Assembly (NCBI RefSeq): GCF_029868325.1
Contig: NZ_JARWNW010000166.1
Location: forward strand, 1-64,000
Length of the DNA: 64,000 bases
Reading direction: 5' to 3'
Source of the DNA: Nocardia carnea
GTDB lineage: Bacteria; Actinomycetota; Actinomycetes; Mycobacteriales; Mycobacteriaceae
A program made the translations under genes and the position numbers. The notes under the pieces were generated by a model that did no database searches, was not told where the DNA came from, and saw only the letters and a program-made list of their open reading frames with translations. Shown in pieces: positions 8,398 through 16,966 of this stretch (positions are counted from its first letter, which is position 1; each line of letters begins with the position of its first letter).

Positions 8398-8931
8398 ATG
8401 GTGCAGTCGGTGGAATTACTGCTCGACGAGACGTCCGAGCAGCGGATCCGGCGACAGTGGGAACTGCTCGCCGAAGCGGGTCTGCCCGGCCTGGGACGCG
8501 GGGCCCGCGCCGGGGACACCGACAGCCACCGGCCGCATATCACCGTGGCGGTGGCCCGGCAGATCTGGCCGCGGATCGACACCGACCTGGACCGTCTGCC
8601 TTTCCGGCCGTTCCCGGTCCGCCTCGGCGGTGTCCTGGTGTTCGGGGCGCGGCGGCCGATTCTGGTGCGCGCGGTGGTGCCGTCGGAACAGCTCCTGGCC
8701 TGGCATCGGCGGGTGCATCAGATCGTGGCACCGTGCCCGGATGTTCCGGCGAACCTGCATCCGAACCAGTGGACTCCGCATATCACGCTGGCCCGGCGCG
8801 TACTTCCGCAACGGATCGGAGAGGCGGTGCGCGCGGTGGCCGCGGACAAGGACACGGCCGCGACCGTGGTGGGTCTGCGGCGCTGGGACGGGGACCGCCG
8901 CCAGGCCTGGCCGATCGCCGAACACGGCTGA
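8398..8931 (+). CDS. 2H phosphoesterase / 2'-5' RNA ligase-like protein
   Basis: A 177-residue protein with the two HxTx motifs that define the 2H superfamily: HITVA at residues about 48-52 and HITLA at about 127-131. Members of this family hydrolyse cyclic phosphodiesters or ligate RNA ends; the substrate here is unknown. It diverges from the amino-acid transporter operon with about 205 bases between starts and lies 125 bases before thioredoxin, not overlapping it. Confidence 0.85.
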   Translation: MVQSVELLLDETSEQRIRRQWELLAEAGLPGLGRGARAGDTDSHRPHITVAVARQIWPRIDTDLDRLPFRPFPVRLGGVLVFGARRPILVRAVVPSEQLLAWHRRVHQIVAPCPDVPANLHPNQWTPHITLARRVLPQRIGEAVRAVAADKDTAATVVGLRRWDGDRRQAWPIAEHG

Positions 8932-9056
8932 CCGGACACCCACGCGCGCCGATAGATGGCAACGTAGGGTGGGGCCCGGTGGCGTACGACACCGCCGTGG
9001 AACAACCGCGGCCGGGGCCGGCGTTGCAGCCTGTATACCGACCACGAGAGGACGTC

Positions 9057-9440
9057 ATGGCCACCCAGACACTGACGCAGCAGAACTTCGATGAGGTAGT
9101 CACCGGCAACGACGTGGTACTCGTCGATTTCTGGGCTTCCTGGTGCGGACCGTGCCGCAGTTTCGCACCCACCTACGAGGCATCGGCGGACAAACATCCC
9201 GATGTTGTCCACGGCAAGGTCGATACCGAGGCCGAACAGGGCCTGGCCGCGGCCGCCAATATCCAGTCCATCCCCACCATCATGGCTTTCCGTGAAGGCG
9301 TTCTGGTCTTCGCTCAGCCGGGCGCGCTGCCGCCCGCCGCGCTCGAGGATCTGGTCTCCCAGGTCAAGGCGCTCGATATGGACGAGGTTCGTAAGCAACT
9401 CGCCGAGCAGCAAGCAGCCAACGGCGAAGTGGCCGAATAG
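9057..9440 (+). CDS. trxA: thioredoxin
   Basis: A 127-residue thioredoxin with the canonical WCGPC active site (Cys30 and Cys33) and the cis-Pro segment SIPTIMAF. It reduces protein disulfides in the cytoplasm. A good AGAGGA ribosome site sits 5 bases before the ATG. The C-terminal tail (about 20 residues past the last helix, Gln/Glu/Ala rich) is slightly longer than in the classic 105-residue form. A long hairpin terminator follows. Confidence 0.93.
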   Translation: MATQTLTQQNFDEVVTGNDVVLVDFWASWCGPCRSFAPTYEASADKHPDVVHGKVDTEAEQGLAAAANIQSIPTIMAFREGVLVFAQPGALPPAALEDLVSQVKALDMDEVRKQLAEQQAANGEVAE

Positions 9441-9448
9441 AATCGACG

Positions 9449-9500
9449 CACGGCGGCGGGCTCCACACTTTCCGGGGATGGTGTAGAGCCCGCCGTCGTG
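9449..9500. terminator. long hairpin terminator after trxA
   Basis: A 20-bp stem (CACGGCGGCGGGCTCCACAC against GTGTAGAGCCCGCCGTCGTG) with only two mismatched or G-U positions and a 12-base loop. It sits between the stops of the convergent trxA and LeuA-domain genes and can serve both. Confidence 0.8.
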
Positions 9501-9542
9501 TCATATCCGGTACCGGGTCCGGCCACGGCACCGGATCGCGGC

Positions 9543-9983
9543 TCAGCGCTGCGCGACCAAGCGGTTCACGCTGGCGATCATCGCGCGCACCGAGGATTGC
9601 GCTCCGTCCGCCCCGAGGGCCACACCCCAGCCGCGCCGGCCGTCGAATTCGCATTGCACGAAGGTGGCGGTTCCCGCAGCGGTCCGGCGCTGATGGAAGC
9701 GCAGGATCTCCACGGGGTAGCCCGCCTCGTAGAGCGCGGAGGTCATGGCCGCGATCGGGCTGCCGGCGGCGACCACGGAGCGCGACCACCCCGGGAATTC
9801 GAGGGTGGCAGTGAACGCGCCGCCGCGGGCGCCGGTGGACGACCAGCCCGCGAGGCGGATCGGACCGGCGCATTCGCCGAAACGTTCGTGGAATTGGGCC
9901 GCGGTGAGCTCCGCGCATTCGGTGCGCAGGCTACGGGGAGCGGCGGTGGTCAGGGCGTCGTTGTCCAGCGTCAGTGTGGTCAT
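9543..9983 (-). CDS. stand-alone LeuA allosteric (dimerisation) domain protein
   Basis: A 146-residue protein resembling only the C-terminal regulatory domain of 2-isopropylmalate synthase / homocitrate synthase (LeuA dimer fold). Recognisable parts are a central GSPIAAMTSALYEAGYPVEI segment and the closing WGVALGADGAQSSVRAMIAS VNRL pattern, equivalent to the VWGVGxDxNIxxASxKAxxSAxNR of LeuA. The catalytic TIM barrel is absent. In LeuA this domain binds the feedback inhibitor leucine, so a leucine-sensing or partner-regulating role is plausible. The ATG at 9983 is preferred over an in-frame GTG at 9989. It is preceded by a candidate leader peptide and attenuator. Confidence 0.75.
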   Translation of the reverse strand: MTTLTLDNDALTTAAPRSLRTECAELTAAQFHERFGECAGPIRLAGWSSTGARGGAFTATLEFPGWSRSVVAAGSPIAAMTSALYEAGYPVEILRFHQRRTAAGTATFVQCEFDGRRGWGVALGADGAQSSVRAMIASVNRLVAQR

Positions 9984-10034
9984 GAGCACGTAGGTCTTCC
10001 CAGAGAAGGTCGGCAGGTTGGGGGACCAGCAAAA

Positions 10035-10066
10035 TCGAGAAAAGGGGGCCCGCAGCGAGGGGGCCG
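10035..10066 (-). terminator. attenuator-like hairpin upstream of the LeuA-domain gene
   Basis: On the minus strand GGCCC and GGGCC flank a short loop, followed by CCCCTTTTCTCGATTTT. This hairpin with a T-rich tail lies between the leader-peptide stop (10074) and the LeuA-domain start (9983), the place expected of an attenuator. Confidence 0.5.
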
Positions 10067-10073
10067 GTCCGAA

Positions 10074-10148
10074 TCAGACCCCGCTACGGCGGGTTACTAC
10101 TACGGCAAGAACCCGCCCGGCCGGCTTCGCGATACGCGCAAGAAGCAC
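10074..10148 (-). CDS. candidate branched-chain leader peptide (24 codons)
   Basis: The GTG at 10148, with a GAGG ribosome site about 5 bases upstream, opens a 24-codon frame: MLLARIAKPAGRVLAVVVTR followed by RSGV. It contains three consecutive GTA valine codons plus two CTT pairs or singles for leucine, all rare in this genome, shortly before the stop. That is the pattern of ilv/leu attenuation leaders. The frame also extends upstream in frame to a GTG at 10208, at about the predicted transcript start. Position between a good promoter and a hairpin, just ahead of a LeuA-domain gene, supports a regulatory role. Confidence 0.65.
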   Translation of the reverse strand: MLLARIAKPAGRVLAVVVTRRSGV

Positions 10149-10215
10149 CGCGCCCTCGCGGTCCGCGAGAATCGGCGCGGCACGTAGGCCGTCGGCGTGG
10201 ATTTGCACGGTGTCG

Positions 10216-10244
10216 AGGATAAAGACTCACCCGCCCGATGGCAA
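10216..10244 (-). promoter_or_regulatory. promoter for the leader/LeuA-domain transcript
   Basis: Minus-strand TTGCCA (10239-10244) and TATCCT (10216-10221) are separated by exactly 17 bases, a close match to a housekeeping sigma-70 type promoter. Transcription would begin at about 10208, some 60 bases before the 24-codon leader. Confidence 0.65.
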
Positions 10245-10948
10245 CCACATACACGCCGCGGTTTGCGCTACCCCGCAGTAGTGTTTTCGCTGGTCATCGA
10301 CACGTAACCCGGAATTTCCCCGGACCCGCCGGTGACGCAGCAGACTCCGCGGTGATAGTCCGTCGCCCGGGGCGAACACCGAGGTTCGTGTTCTCCGGGG
10401 ATCCGGCTCGACGGAAATTCCGGCCACCAGGGCACCGCAACGACGGGGGCCTGCCGCGTTCGAACACCGCCACCGGCCTCGAATGCGGCAGCCGCCGGGC
10501 GCCGATTGCCCCGAGGGGCCGACGCGCACCCCTGTTCGAGCAACGGGCGCCGGCAGTGCGCGACGGGCCGTGCAGGGCTCCGATGCCGCTTGCCCGGCAT
10601 AGCAGCGCCGGCGTACCGGAGCCCCGGAGCCTACGACCGGCGGGCCGTGGCCCCGCACGGGCGCGCCCGCCACTCGGACCCGGCAATTCTGGCGACTTGC
10701 GGGCTGCCTGGACATACGGGGGGCGGCGCAGGTCGGCACAGCCCCCGCGTCGACCTGACGTCGCTCGCGCAACGTCGTCGAATGGCAGGGTCGGACGACG
10801 GTCGGCGAGCCCGGGCCACACTCCGACGCCCCTGTCGCGGCCGCACCGGCGGGCGGGTCCGGCCGCCGGAACGAGCATTCGGGACGCGTCCGTGCCAGGT
10901 TGCTCGACGGCCCGCCCGATATCTCACGTAACCTGCGACACCGCCGGC
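10245..10948. other. about 700 bases without a recognisable gene
   Basis: Several open frames cross this stretch on both strands, as expected from the high GC content, but none gives a protein with recognisable motifs or a sensible start and ribosome site. No tRNA or known riboswitch was seen. It may hold diverged remnants or an unrecognised gene. Confidence 0.5.
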
Positions 10949-13693
10949 TCAGTGCGCGGCAGCGTCCCAGCTACGCCCGATACCTACTGAAACGCTCAGC
11001 GGCACTGAGAGTTCGATCGCCGAGGACATATTGTCGCGGACCAGGTCGCGCAGCTGCTCCTGCTCTCCCGGCGCCACCTCGAGGACGAGTTCGTCGTGGA
11101 TCTGCAGCAGCATCCGGGACCGCAGGCCGGAGTCGGTCAGTGCCCGGTGCACGTTGATCATGGCAACCTTGATGATGTCGGCGGCCGTGCCCTGGATGGG
11201 GGCGTTGAGCGCCATCCGTTCCGCGGACTCGCGGCGCTGCCGGTTGCTGTGGTCGAGGTCGGGCAGGTAGCGGCGGCGGCCGAACAGGGTCTGGGTGTAG
11301 CCGACCTTGCGGGCCTGGTCCACGACGGCCTGCAGATAATCGCGGATCCCGCCGAACCGGGCGAAGTAGACCTCCATCTGCTCCTTCGCCTCCTGGGTGC
11401 TGATCTTCAGCTGGGCGGACAGCCCGTAGGAGCTCAGACCGTAGGCCAGCCCGTAGGACATGGCCTTGATCCGGCGGCGCAGTTCCGGCGACACCTCGGA
11501 GATCGGGATATCGAAGGCCTTCGAGGCGACGAAACTGTGCAGATCCTCGCCGGAGTTGAAAGCCTCGATAAGTCCCTCGTCACCGGACAGATGCGCCATG
11601 ATGCGCATTTCGATCTGGCTGTAGTCGGCGGTCATCAGTGATTCGTAGCCGTCGCCGACCACGAACGTATCCCGGATCATCCGGCCGGTATCGGTGCGGA
11701 TGGGGATGTTCTGCAGATTGGGTTCGGTGGAGGACAACCGGCCGGTGGCGGCGATGGTCTGGTTGAAGGTGGTGTGGATCCGGCCGTCGTCGGCGACGGC
11801 TTTCAGCAGGCCGTCGACGGTGACCTTGAGACGGGTGGCGTCGCGGTGCGCGAGCAGATGCTGCAGGAAGGGGTGCTCGGTTTTCTCGTACAGGGATTCC
11901 AGCGCGTCCGCATCGGTGGTGTAGCCGGTTTTGGTGCGTTTGGTCTTGGGCATATCGAGCTCGTCGAACAGCACCACCTGCAGCTGTTTCGGGGAGCCGA
12001 GGTTGATCTGCTTGCCGATCACGTCGTAGGCGGCGTTCGCGGCGTCGGCGACCTTATCGGCGAACTGCCGCTGCAGCGCGGTGAGCTGGTCGTTGTCGAC
12101 CGCGATCCCGGCGTCCTCGAGTTCGGCGAGCACCCCGAGCAGCGGCAGTTCCATTTCGTCCAGCAGCGGCCGGGACTCGATCTTGTCCAGCTCTTCGTCC
12201 AGTGCGTGCGACAGATCGGCCACGGCGCGAGCGCGCAGCATCTCGCCCTGGGCGAGTTCGGTATCGACCGCATCCTCGGCATCCAGGAGCGAAAGCTGCG
12301 GCGCCGCCTCGGTTTCGGTGCGCAATTCACGATGCAGATAGCGCAGCGACAGATCGTCGAGGTTGAAACTGCGCTGACCCGGCCGGACCAGGTAGGCGGC
12401 GAGGGCGGTATCACTGGTGAGTCCCGCCAACGTCCAGCCACGACCCCGTAGCGCGTGCAGCGCGCTCTTGGCCTCGTGCAGAGCCTTGCCCACGGCGGGA
12501 TCGGCAAGCCAGGCTCCGAGCGCTGTCTCGTCTTCAGGGGTGAGGGCGGTGACATCGATATAGGCGGACTCTTCGTCCGCGGCGGAGATCGCGAGCGCAC
12601 GCACATCCCCCGCGGCCGGAGCACCGCTACCGACGATCGAAATACCGTGCCGCGCACCGGCTCCGGCATGCTCGCCGAGCCAATCCGCGACACTGCCCGG
12701 TGTCAGCGTCTGCCCGCTGATCTCGAAACCGGATTCGGCCTCGACAGTGGGCGGGGCCAGGGTTTCGAACAGCCGGTCGCGCAGCACCCGGAATTCCAGA
12801 TCGTCGAACAACTGGTGGATCCGCTCCCGGTTCCAGGCGCCCTGGGCGAGCTGATCCGGGGTGTAGGGCAGCGGGACATCGCGGACCATCTCGGTGAGCT
12901 GGCGGTTGAGCACCACACTGCTGAGATTGGCGCGCAGCGCGTCACCGACCTTGCCGCGTACCTCGTCCACCTTGTCGACCAGGGTGTTCAGATCGCCGTA
13001 CTCACGGATCCATTTGGCCGCGGTTTTCTCCCCCACCCCGGGGATCCCGGGCAGGTTGTCACTCGGGTCGCCGCGCAGGGCCGCGTAGTCCGGGTACTGC
13101 GCCGGGCTCAGCCCGTATTTCTTGTCCACCTCTTCCGGGGTGAACCGGGTGAGTTCGGAGACGCCCTTGCGCGGATAGAGGACGGTGACGTTCTCGTCGA
13201 CCAGCTGGATGGAATCGCGGTCCCCGGTGACGATGAGCACCCGGTAGCCCTGCGGTACCGCCTGGGTGGTGAGGGTGGCGATGATGTCGTCGGCCTCATA
13301 GCCCTCGATCGCCATCACCGGGATACCGAGGGCACCCAGCACCTCTTTGGTGAGTTCGACCTGGCCGCGGAATTCGTCCGGGGTTTTCGCCCTGTTCGCC
13401 TTGTACTCGGGGAACGCATCCACGCGGAACGTCTGCCGGGACACGTCGAAGGCGGCGGCGACGTGGGTGGGTTTCTCGTCGCGCAGCAGATTGATGAGCA
13501 TGGCGGTGAACCCGTACACCGCATTCGTGGTCTGGCCGGTGACGGTTTGGAAGTTCTCCGCCGGCAACGCGTAGAACGCACGGTAGGCCAGGGAATGCCC
13601 GTCCAGTAGCAGCAGCGTGGGCCGGGTTTCCGGCGATCCGGAGGTATCGGCGGTGGCGGGGAGGCTCGGCTGCGCAGTGGTCGGTGGGGTCAC
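10949..13693 (-). CDS. polA: DNA polymerase I
   Basis: A 914-residue family A polymerase for Okazaki-fragment processing and repair. The N-terminal 5'-nuclease domain (about residues 25-320) has LLLDGHSLAYRAFYALP and GYEADDIIATL; the middle 3'-exonuclease-like domain lacks clear catalytic carboxylates, as in mycobacterial PolA. The polymerase domain has motif A DYSQIEMRIMAHLSGD, the O-helix motif B RRRIKAMSYGLAYGLSSYG and motif C QIHDELVLE. It starts at a GTG. It lies 77 bases downstream of livF, on the same strand. Confidence 0.97.
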   Translation of the reverse strand: MTPPTTAQPSLPATADTSGSPETRPTLLLLDGHSLAYRAFYALPAENFQTVTGQTTNAVYGFTAMLINLLRDEKPTHVAAAFDVSRQTFRVDAFPEYKANRAKTPDEFRGQVELTKEVLGALGIPVMAIEGYEADDIIATLTTQAVPQGYRVLIVTGDRDSIQLVDENVTVLYPRKGVSELTRFTPEEVDKKYGLSPAQYPDYAALRGDPSDNLPGIPGVGEKTAAKWIREYGDLNTLVDKVDEVRGKVGDALRANLSSVVLNRQLTEMVRDVPLPYTPDQLAQGAWNRERIHQLFDDLEFRVLRDRLFETLAPPTVEAESGFEISGQTLTPGSVADWLGEHAGAGARHGISIVGSGAPAAGDVRALAISAADEESAYIDVTALTPEDETALGAWLADPAVGKALHEAKSALHALRGRGWTLAGLTSDTALAAYLVRPGQRSFNLDDLSLRYLHRELRTETEAAPQLSLLDAEDAVDTELAQGEMLRARAVADLSHALDEELDKIESRPLLDEMELPLLGVLAELEDAGIAVDNDQLTALQRQFADKVADAANAAYDVIGKQINLGSPKQLQVVLFDELDMPKTKRTKTGYTTDADALESLYEKTEHPFLQHLLAHRDATRLKVTVDGLLKAVADDGRIHTTFNQTIAATGRLSSTEPNLQNIPIRTDTGRMIRDTFVVGDGYESLMTADYSQIEMRIMAHLSGDEGLIEAFNSGEDLHSFVASKAFDIPISEVSPELRRRIKAMSYGLAYGLSSYGLSAQLKISTQEAKEQMEVYFARFGGIRDYLQAVVDQARKVGYTQTLFGRRRYLPDLDHSNRQRRESAERMALNAPIQGTAADIIKVAMINVHRALTDSGLRSRMLLQIHDELVLEVAPGEQEQLRDLVRDNMSSAIELSVPLSVSVGIGRSWDAAAH

Positions 13694-13770
13694 ACCCGGA
13701 GAGTGTAGGGACTACCCCCGACACGGAGCCCAGGGAGTGTCGTCGTGGGCACAGGAGCCGGGAAGCCCGG

Positions 13771-14526
13771 TCAACCGACGCCGAGATACGCCGCCTGCAC
13801 GGCAGGGTCGTCGAGCAGCTCCCGACCGGGCCCGGATTTGGTGACCGCACCGGTCTCCAGGATGTAGCCGCGGTCACTGCGGGCCAATGCCTGCCGCGCG
13901 TTCTGTTCCACCAGCAGCACGGTGGTGCCGGTGGCATTGATCTCGGCGATGATCCGGAAGATCTGCTGGATCACCATCGGCGCGAGACCCATGGACGGTT
14001 CGTCCAGTAGCAGCAGGCGCGGCCGCGCCATCAGTGCGCGACCGATGGCCACCATCTGCTGTTCGCCGCCCGACAGGGTGCCGCCGACCTGTTTCTCCCG
14101 CTCCCGCAGCCGCGGGAAGAGTTCGAAGACCCGGTCCAGGGCAGCGGCATGATCGCCCTTGTTCCGGAAGGGCCGGGCGTAGCACCCCATATCGAGGTTC
14201 TCCCGCACCGTCATCCCGGGGAACACCCCGCGCCCCTCCGGTGCCTGCACCAGCCCGGCAAGTACCCGCCGATGCGCCTGGACCCGGCTGATATCGCTGC
14301 CCTCGAACAGGATGCGGCCGCGGGTCAGCGGGAGCAGACCGGAGAGCGCGCGCATGGTGGTCGTCTTCCCGGCACCGTTGGCACCCAGCAGGGTCACCAG
14401 CTCCCCCTCGGCGACTTGCAGTGAAATACCGTGCAGCGCCTCGATTCTGCCGTAGCCGACGACGATATCGTCGACCTCGAGCAGCGGTTCGCCGCCGGGT
14501 TTCCCGCGCTCGGATTCGGTCATCAC
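13771..14526 (-). CDS. livF: branched-chain amino-acid ABC transporter ATPase
   Basis: A 251-residue LivF-type ATPase: Walker A GANGAGKTT, signature LSGGEQQM, Walker B LLLLDEPSMGLAP and the typical LVEQNARQAL ending. With LivG it powers import of branched-chain amino acids or related ligands. Its ATG overlaps the livG stop by 4 bases, and it is the last gene of a five-gene operon reading from the binding protein at about 19.4 kb. Confidence 0.95.
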   Translation of the reverse strand: MMTESERGKPGGEPLLEVDDIVVGYGRIEALHGISLQVAEGELVTLLGANGAGKTTTMRALSGLLPLTRGRILFEGSDISRVQAHRRVLAGLVQAPEGRGVFPGMTVRENLDMGCYARPFRNKGDHAAALDRVFELFPRLREREKQVGGTLSGGEQQMVAIGRALMARPRLLLLDEPSMGLAPMVIQQIFRIIAEINATGTTVLLVEQNARQALARSDRGYILETGAVTKSGPGRELLDDPAVQAAYLGVG

Positions 14527-15566
14527 CGGTCCTCCGATTCCTCGCCGGCATCGATGGCCGGATCGTGTTCCGCGCGCAGCGCCACGGTGGACACCGAGAC
14601 GTCCTCGGCGGTCAATTCGTCATCGGGCACCCCGAGATACGCGGCGATCACGGCGGGATCGGTCCGGATATCGGCGGGCAGGCCGTCGGCGATCTTACGG
14701 CCGAATTCCAGCACCACGATCCGGTCCGTCACGCCCATGACCAGCCGCATATCGTGTTCGATCAGCAATACCGTGAACCCGTCGTCGCGGATTTTGCGGA
14801 TCAGATCCATGAGCGCGGATTTCTCGCTCGGATTGAATCCGGCGGCCGGTTCGTCCAGGCACAACAGTTTCGGTTCGGTGGCCAGTGCCCGGGCGATCTC
14901 CAGCCGGCGCTGGTCGCCGTAGGACAGATTGCGGGCCTTCTCCACCGCGCGGGGGGCGATACCGACGAATTCCAGCAGGGCCATCCCCCGGGCGATGGCA
15001 TCGTGTTCTTCGCGCCGGTGCCGCCCGGTCCGCAGAATCGCGCCCGGTACGGAGGTGCGGTGGCGGGCGTCGGTGCCCACCACCACGTTCTCCAGGGCGG
15101 TCATCTCACCGAACAGGCGCACGTTCTGGAAGGTCCGCGCGATACCGAGCCTGGTGATCGCGTGCCGTTTGGTCTTGGTGAGCGGTTTCCCGTCGAAGAA
15201 CACCGTGCCCGCGCTCGGCCGGTACACCCCGGTGATGGCGTTGAAGCAGGTGGTCTTCCCCGCACCGTTCGGTCCGATCAATCCCAGGATCTCACCGCGG
15301 CGGATTTCGAAACTCACCGAATCCAGGGCGGTGAGCCCGCCGAACCGCACCGTGAGGCCCTCCGTACGCAGCAGCGGTTCGCCGACCTCGGTCCGGATCT
15401 CCCGGTGCGCGGCCACGGCCTCGGCGACCGCGGCATCGTCGGCCAGCGCCGGATCGACCGCGGTCACGTCCACCTCCCCCACCGATTCGGCGCGGGGCTC
15501 GGCGGTATAGCCCGCGGCCATATCCTCGTTGTCGAACAAGGCGTCGCCTGCGTGCGGGCCGGTCAC
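14523..15566 (-). CDS. livG: branched-chain amino-acid ABC transporter ATPase
   Basis: A 347-residue LivG-type ATPase. Walker A GPNGAGKTT, signature LSYGDQRRLEIARAL and Walker B LLCLDEPAAGFNPSE are intact, followed by the LivG-specific C-terminal VLEFGRKIADGLPADIRTDP. About 85 extra N-terminal residues, acidic and Ala-rich, precede the ATPase core, longer than the usual 255 residues. The start GTG at 15566 overlaps the livM stop (GTGA), which fixes the start despite the long extension. Confidence 0.93.
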   Translation of the reverse strand: MTGPHAGDALFDNEDMAAGYTAEPRAESVGEVDVTAVDPALADDAAVAEAVAAHREIRTEVGEPLLRTEGLTVRFGGLTALDSVSFEIRRGEILGLIGPNGAGKTTCFNAITGVYRPSAGTVFFDGKPLTKTKRHAITRLGIARTFQNVRLFGEMTALENVVVGTDARHRTSVPGAILRTGRHRREEHDAIARGMALLEFVGIAPRAVEKARNLSYGDQRRLEIARALATEPKLLCLDEPAAGFNPSEKSALMDLIRKIRDDGFTVLLIEHDMRLVMGVTDRIVVLEFGRKIADGLPADIRTDPAVIAAYLGVPDDELTAEDVSVSTVALRAEHDPAIDAGEESEDR

Positions 15567-16966
15567 GAGGTCGCCTCCCCGCTCTTCCCCGGCGCCGGGC
15601 GCCGGACCGCCCGCACGATCTGGCGGCCGAAAGCGAGCAGTTTCTGGCGGACCGGGAACAGGCCTTGGGGACGCAGAATCATCATCACCACCAGTGCGAT
15701 GCCGAAATACAGATACTTCAGGTCGCCGAGGCGCTGTTCTCCGCCTTCGTCGAAGAGCAGCAGACTGCTCAGCAGCAGTACGGCGTACACCGCCGCCAGC
15801 ACGCTCACCGCGAGGTACACCCACCGTGACCAGCCCGCCAGCCCCCGGAACCGCCACCGCCAGCCCACCAGCAGCGCCGCGCAGAGTACCGCGACGATCG
15901 CCAGCTGCACATAGGCGTCGGCCCGGGTCTCGACGATCGATACCGACATCAGCCGGTTCGGCAGGTACACCACGAGGAAGGCGCCCACGATGACCCCGAG
16001 TTTGTTGCCCTGACCACCGATCACCACCGCGCACAGGAACAGCATCGAGTTGATGATGTTGAATCCGGTGGGATTGATGAACTGCACCTGCCCGGCGAAC
16101 AGCGCCCCGGACAGACCACCGATGGCGGCGCCGATCATGAACGCCCACAGTTTGAATTTGAAGGTGGGTACGCCCATGATCTCGGCGGCGTCCTCGTCCT
16201 CCCGGATCGCCACCCAGGCCCGGCCCACCCGGCTCCGTTCCAGGTTGCCGACCACCAGCAGCACCACGACCACCGCCAACATTCCCACCCAGTACCACCA
16301 GGTGCCGGAACTGGCGCGGTCGAGCAGATTCGAGCTCTCCGGCGCGCCGACATTCCCGGCGGAGAACACCCCGTTGGGATGTGCCTCGGATTCGCCGACC
16401 CGCGGGTAGGCGATACCGGACAGGCCCAGGCTGCCGTTGGTGAGCTCACCCAGGTTGTCGGCGAGCAAGCGGACGATCTCACCGAAGCCGAGGGTCACGA
16501 TGGCCAGATAGTCACCGCGCAGGCGCAGCGTCGGTGAACCGAGCAGCAGACCCGATACCGCGGTCACCATGATGGCCAGCGGCACGCAGGCCAGCCAGGC
16601 CCAATCGGAGTTCAGCCAGCCGCCCTCGGTCTGGTTCCACGGGCTGTTCGGGCTCGTCAGCAAGCCCACCGTGTACGCGCCGACGGCATAGAACCCGACA
16701 TAACCGAGGTCCAGCAGACCGGCTTGTCCCACAACGACGTTCAGGCCGATGGCGATCAGCGCGTACATCGCGAACTGCGCCAGCACACCACCGAAACTGG
16801 TGCCGGGGGTGTCCAGGAGCGGAGGCGGGAACAGCGGAAGCAGTGCGAGCAGCAACAGCGCCGGTATCCCGACCGCCCACTGCGCCGGCCTGCTGAGCCC
16901 GGTCCACCACGCCCTCAGCTCGTCGCCGAACCCGTGACCTTTCTTCTCGGTCGCCGCAATACTCAT
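15563..16966 (-). CDS. livM: branched-chain amino-acid ABC transporter permease
   Basis: A 467-residue multi-spanning LivM permease with the family signature LNVVVGQAGLLDLGYVGFYAVGAY and the cytoplasmic loop SRVGRAWVAIREDEDAAEIMGV that contacts the ATPases. There are about ten membrane segments. The ATG at 16966 (MSIAATEKK) overlaps the livH stop by 4 bases. The region between about 260 and 290 carries an insertion rich in Gly/Asn/Ser before the WYWVG helix. Confidence 0.94.
   Translation of the reverse strand: MSIAATEKKGHGFGDELRAWWTGLSRPAQWAVGIPALLLLALLPLFPPPLLDTPGTSFGGVLAQFAMYALIAIGLNVVVGQAGLLDLGYVGFYAVGAYTVGLLTSPNSPWNQTEGGWLNSDWAWLACVPLAIMVTAVSGLLLGSPTLRLRGDYLAIVTLGFGEIVRLLADNLGELTNGSLGLSGIAYPRVGESEAHPNGVFSAGNVGAPESSNLLDRASSGTWWYWVGMLAVVVVLLVVGNLERSRVGRAWVAIREDEDAAEIMGVPTFKFKLWAFMIGAAIGGLSGALFAGQVQFINPTGFNIINSMLFLCAVVIGGQGNKLGVIVGAFLVVYLPNRLMSVSIVETRADAYVQLAIVAVLCAALLVGWRWRFRGLAGWSRWVYLAVSVLAAVYAVLLLSSLLLFDEGGEQRLGDLKYLYFGIALVVMMILRPQGLFPVRQKLLAFGRQIVRAVRRPAPGKSGEATS

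Noticed and set aside
10238..10990. Plus-strand frame of 250 codons between the LeuA-domain region and polA
   Set aside because: Arg/Pro/Gly-rich with no motif, overlapping the end of polA; treated as noise in a gene-poor stretch.
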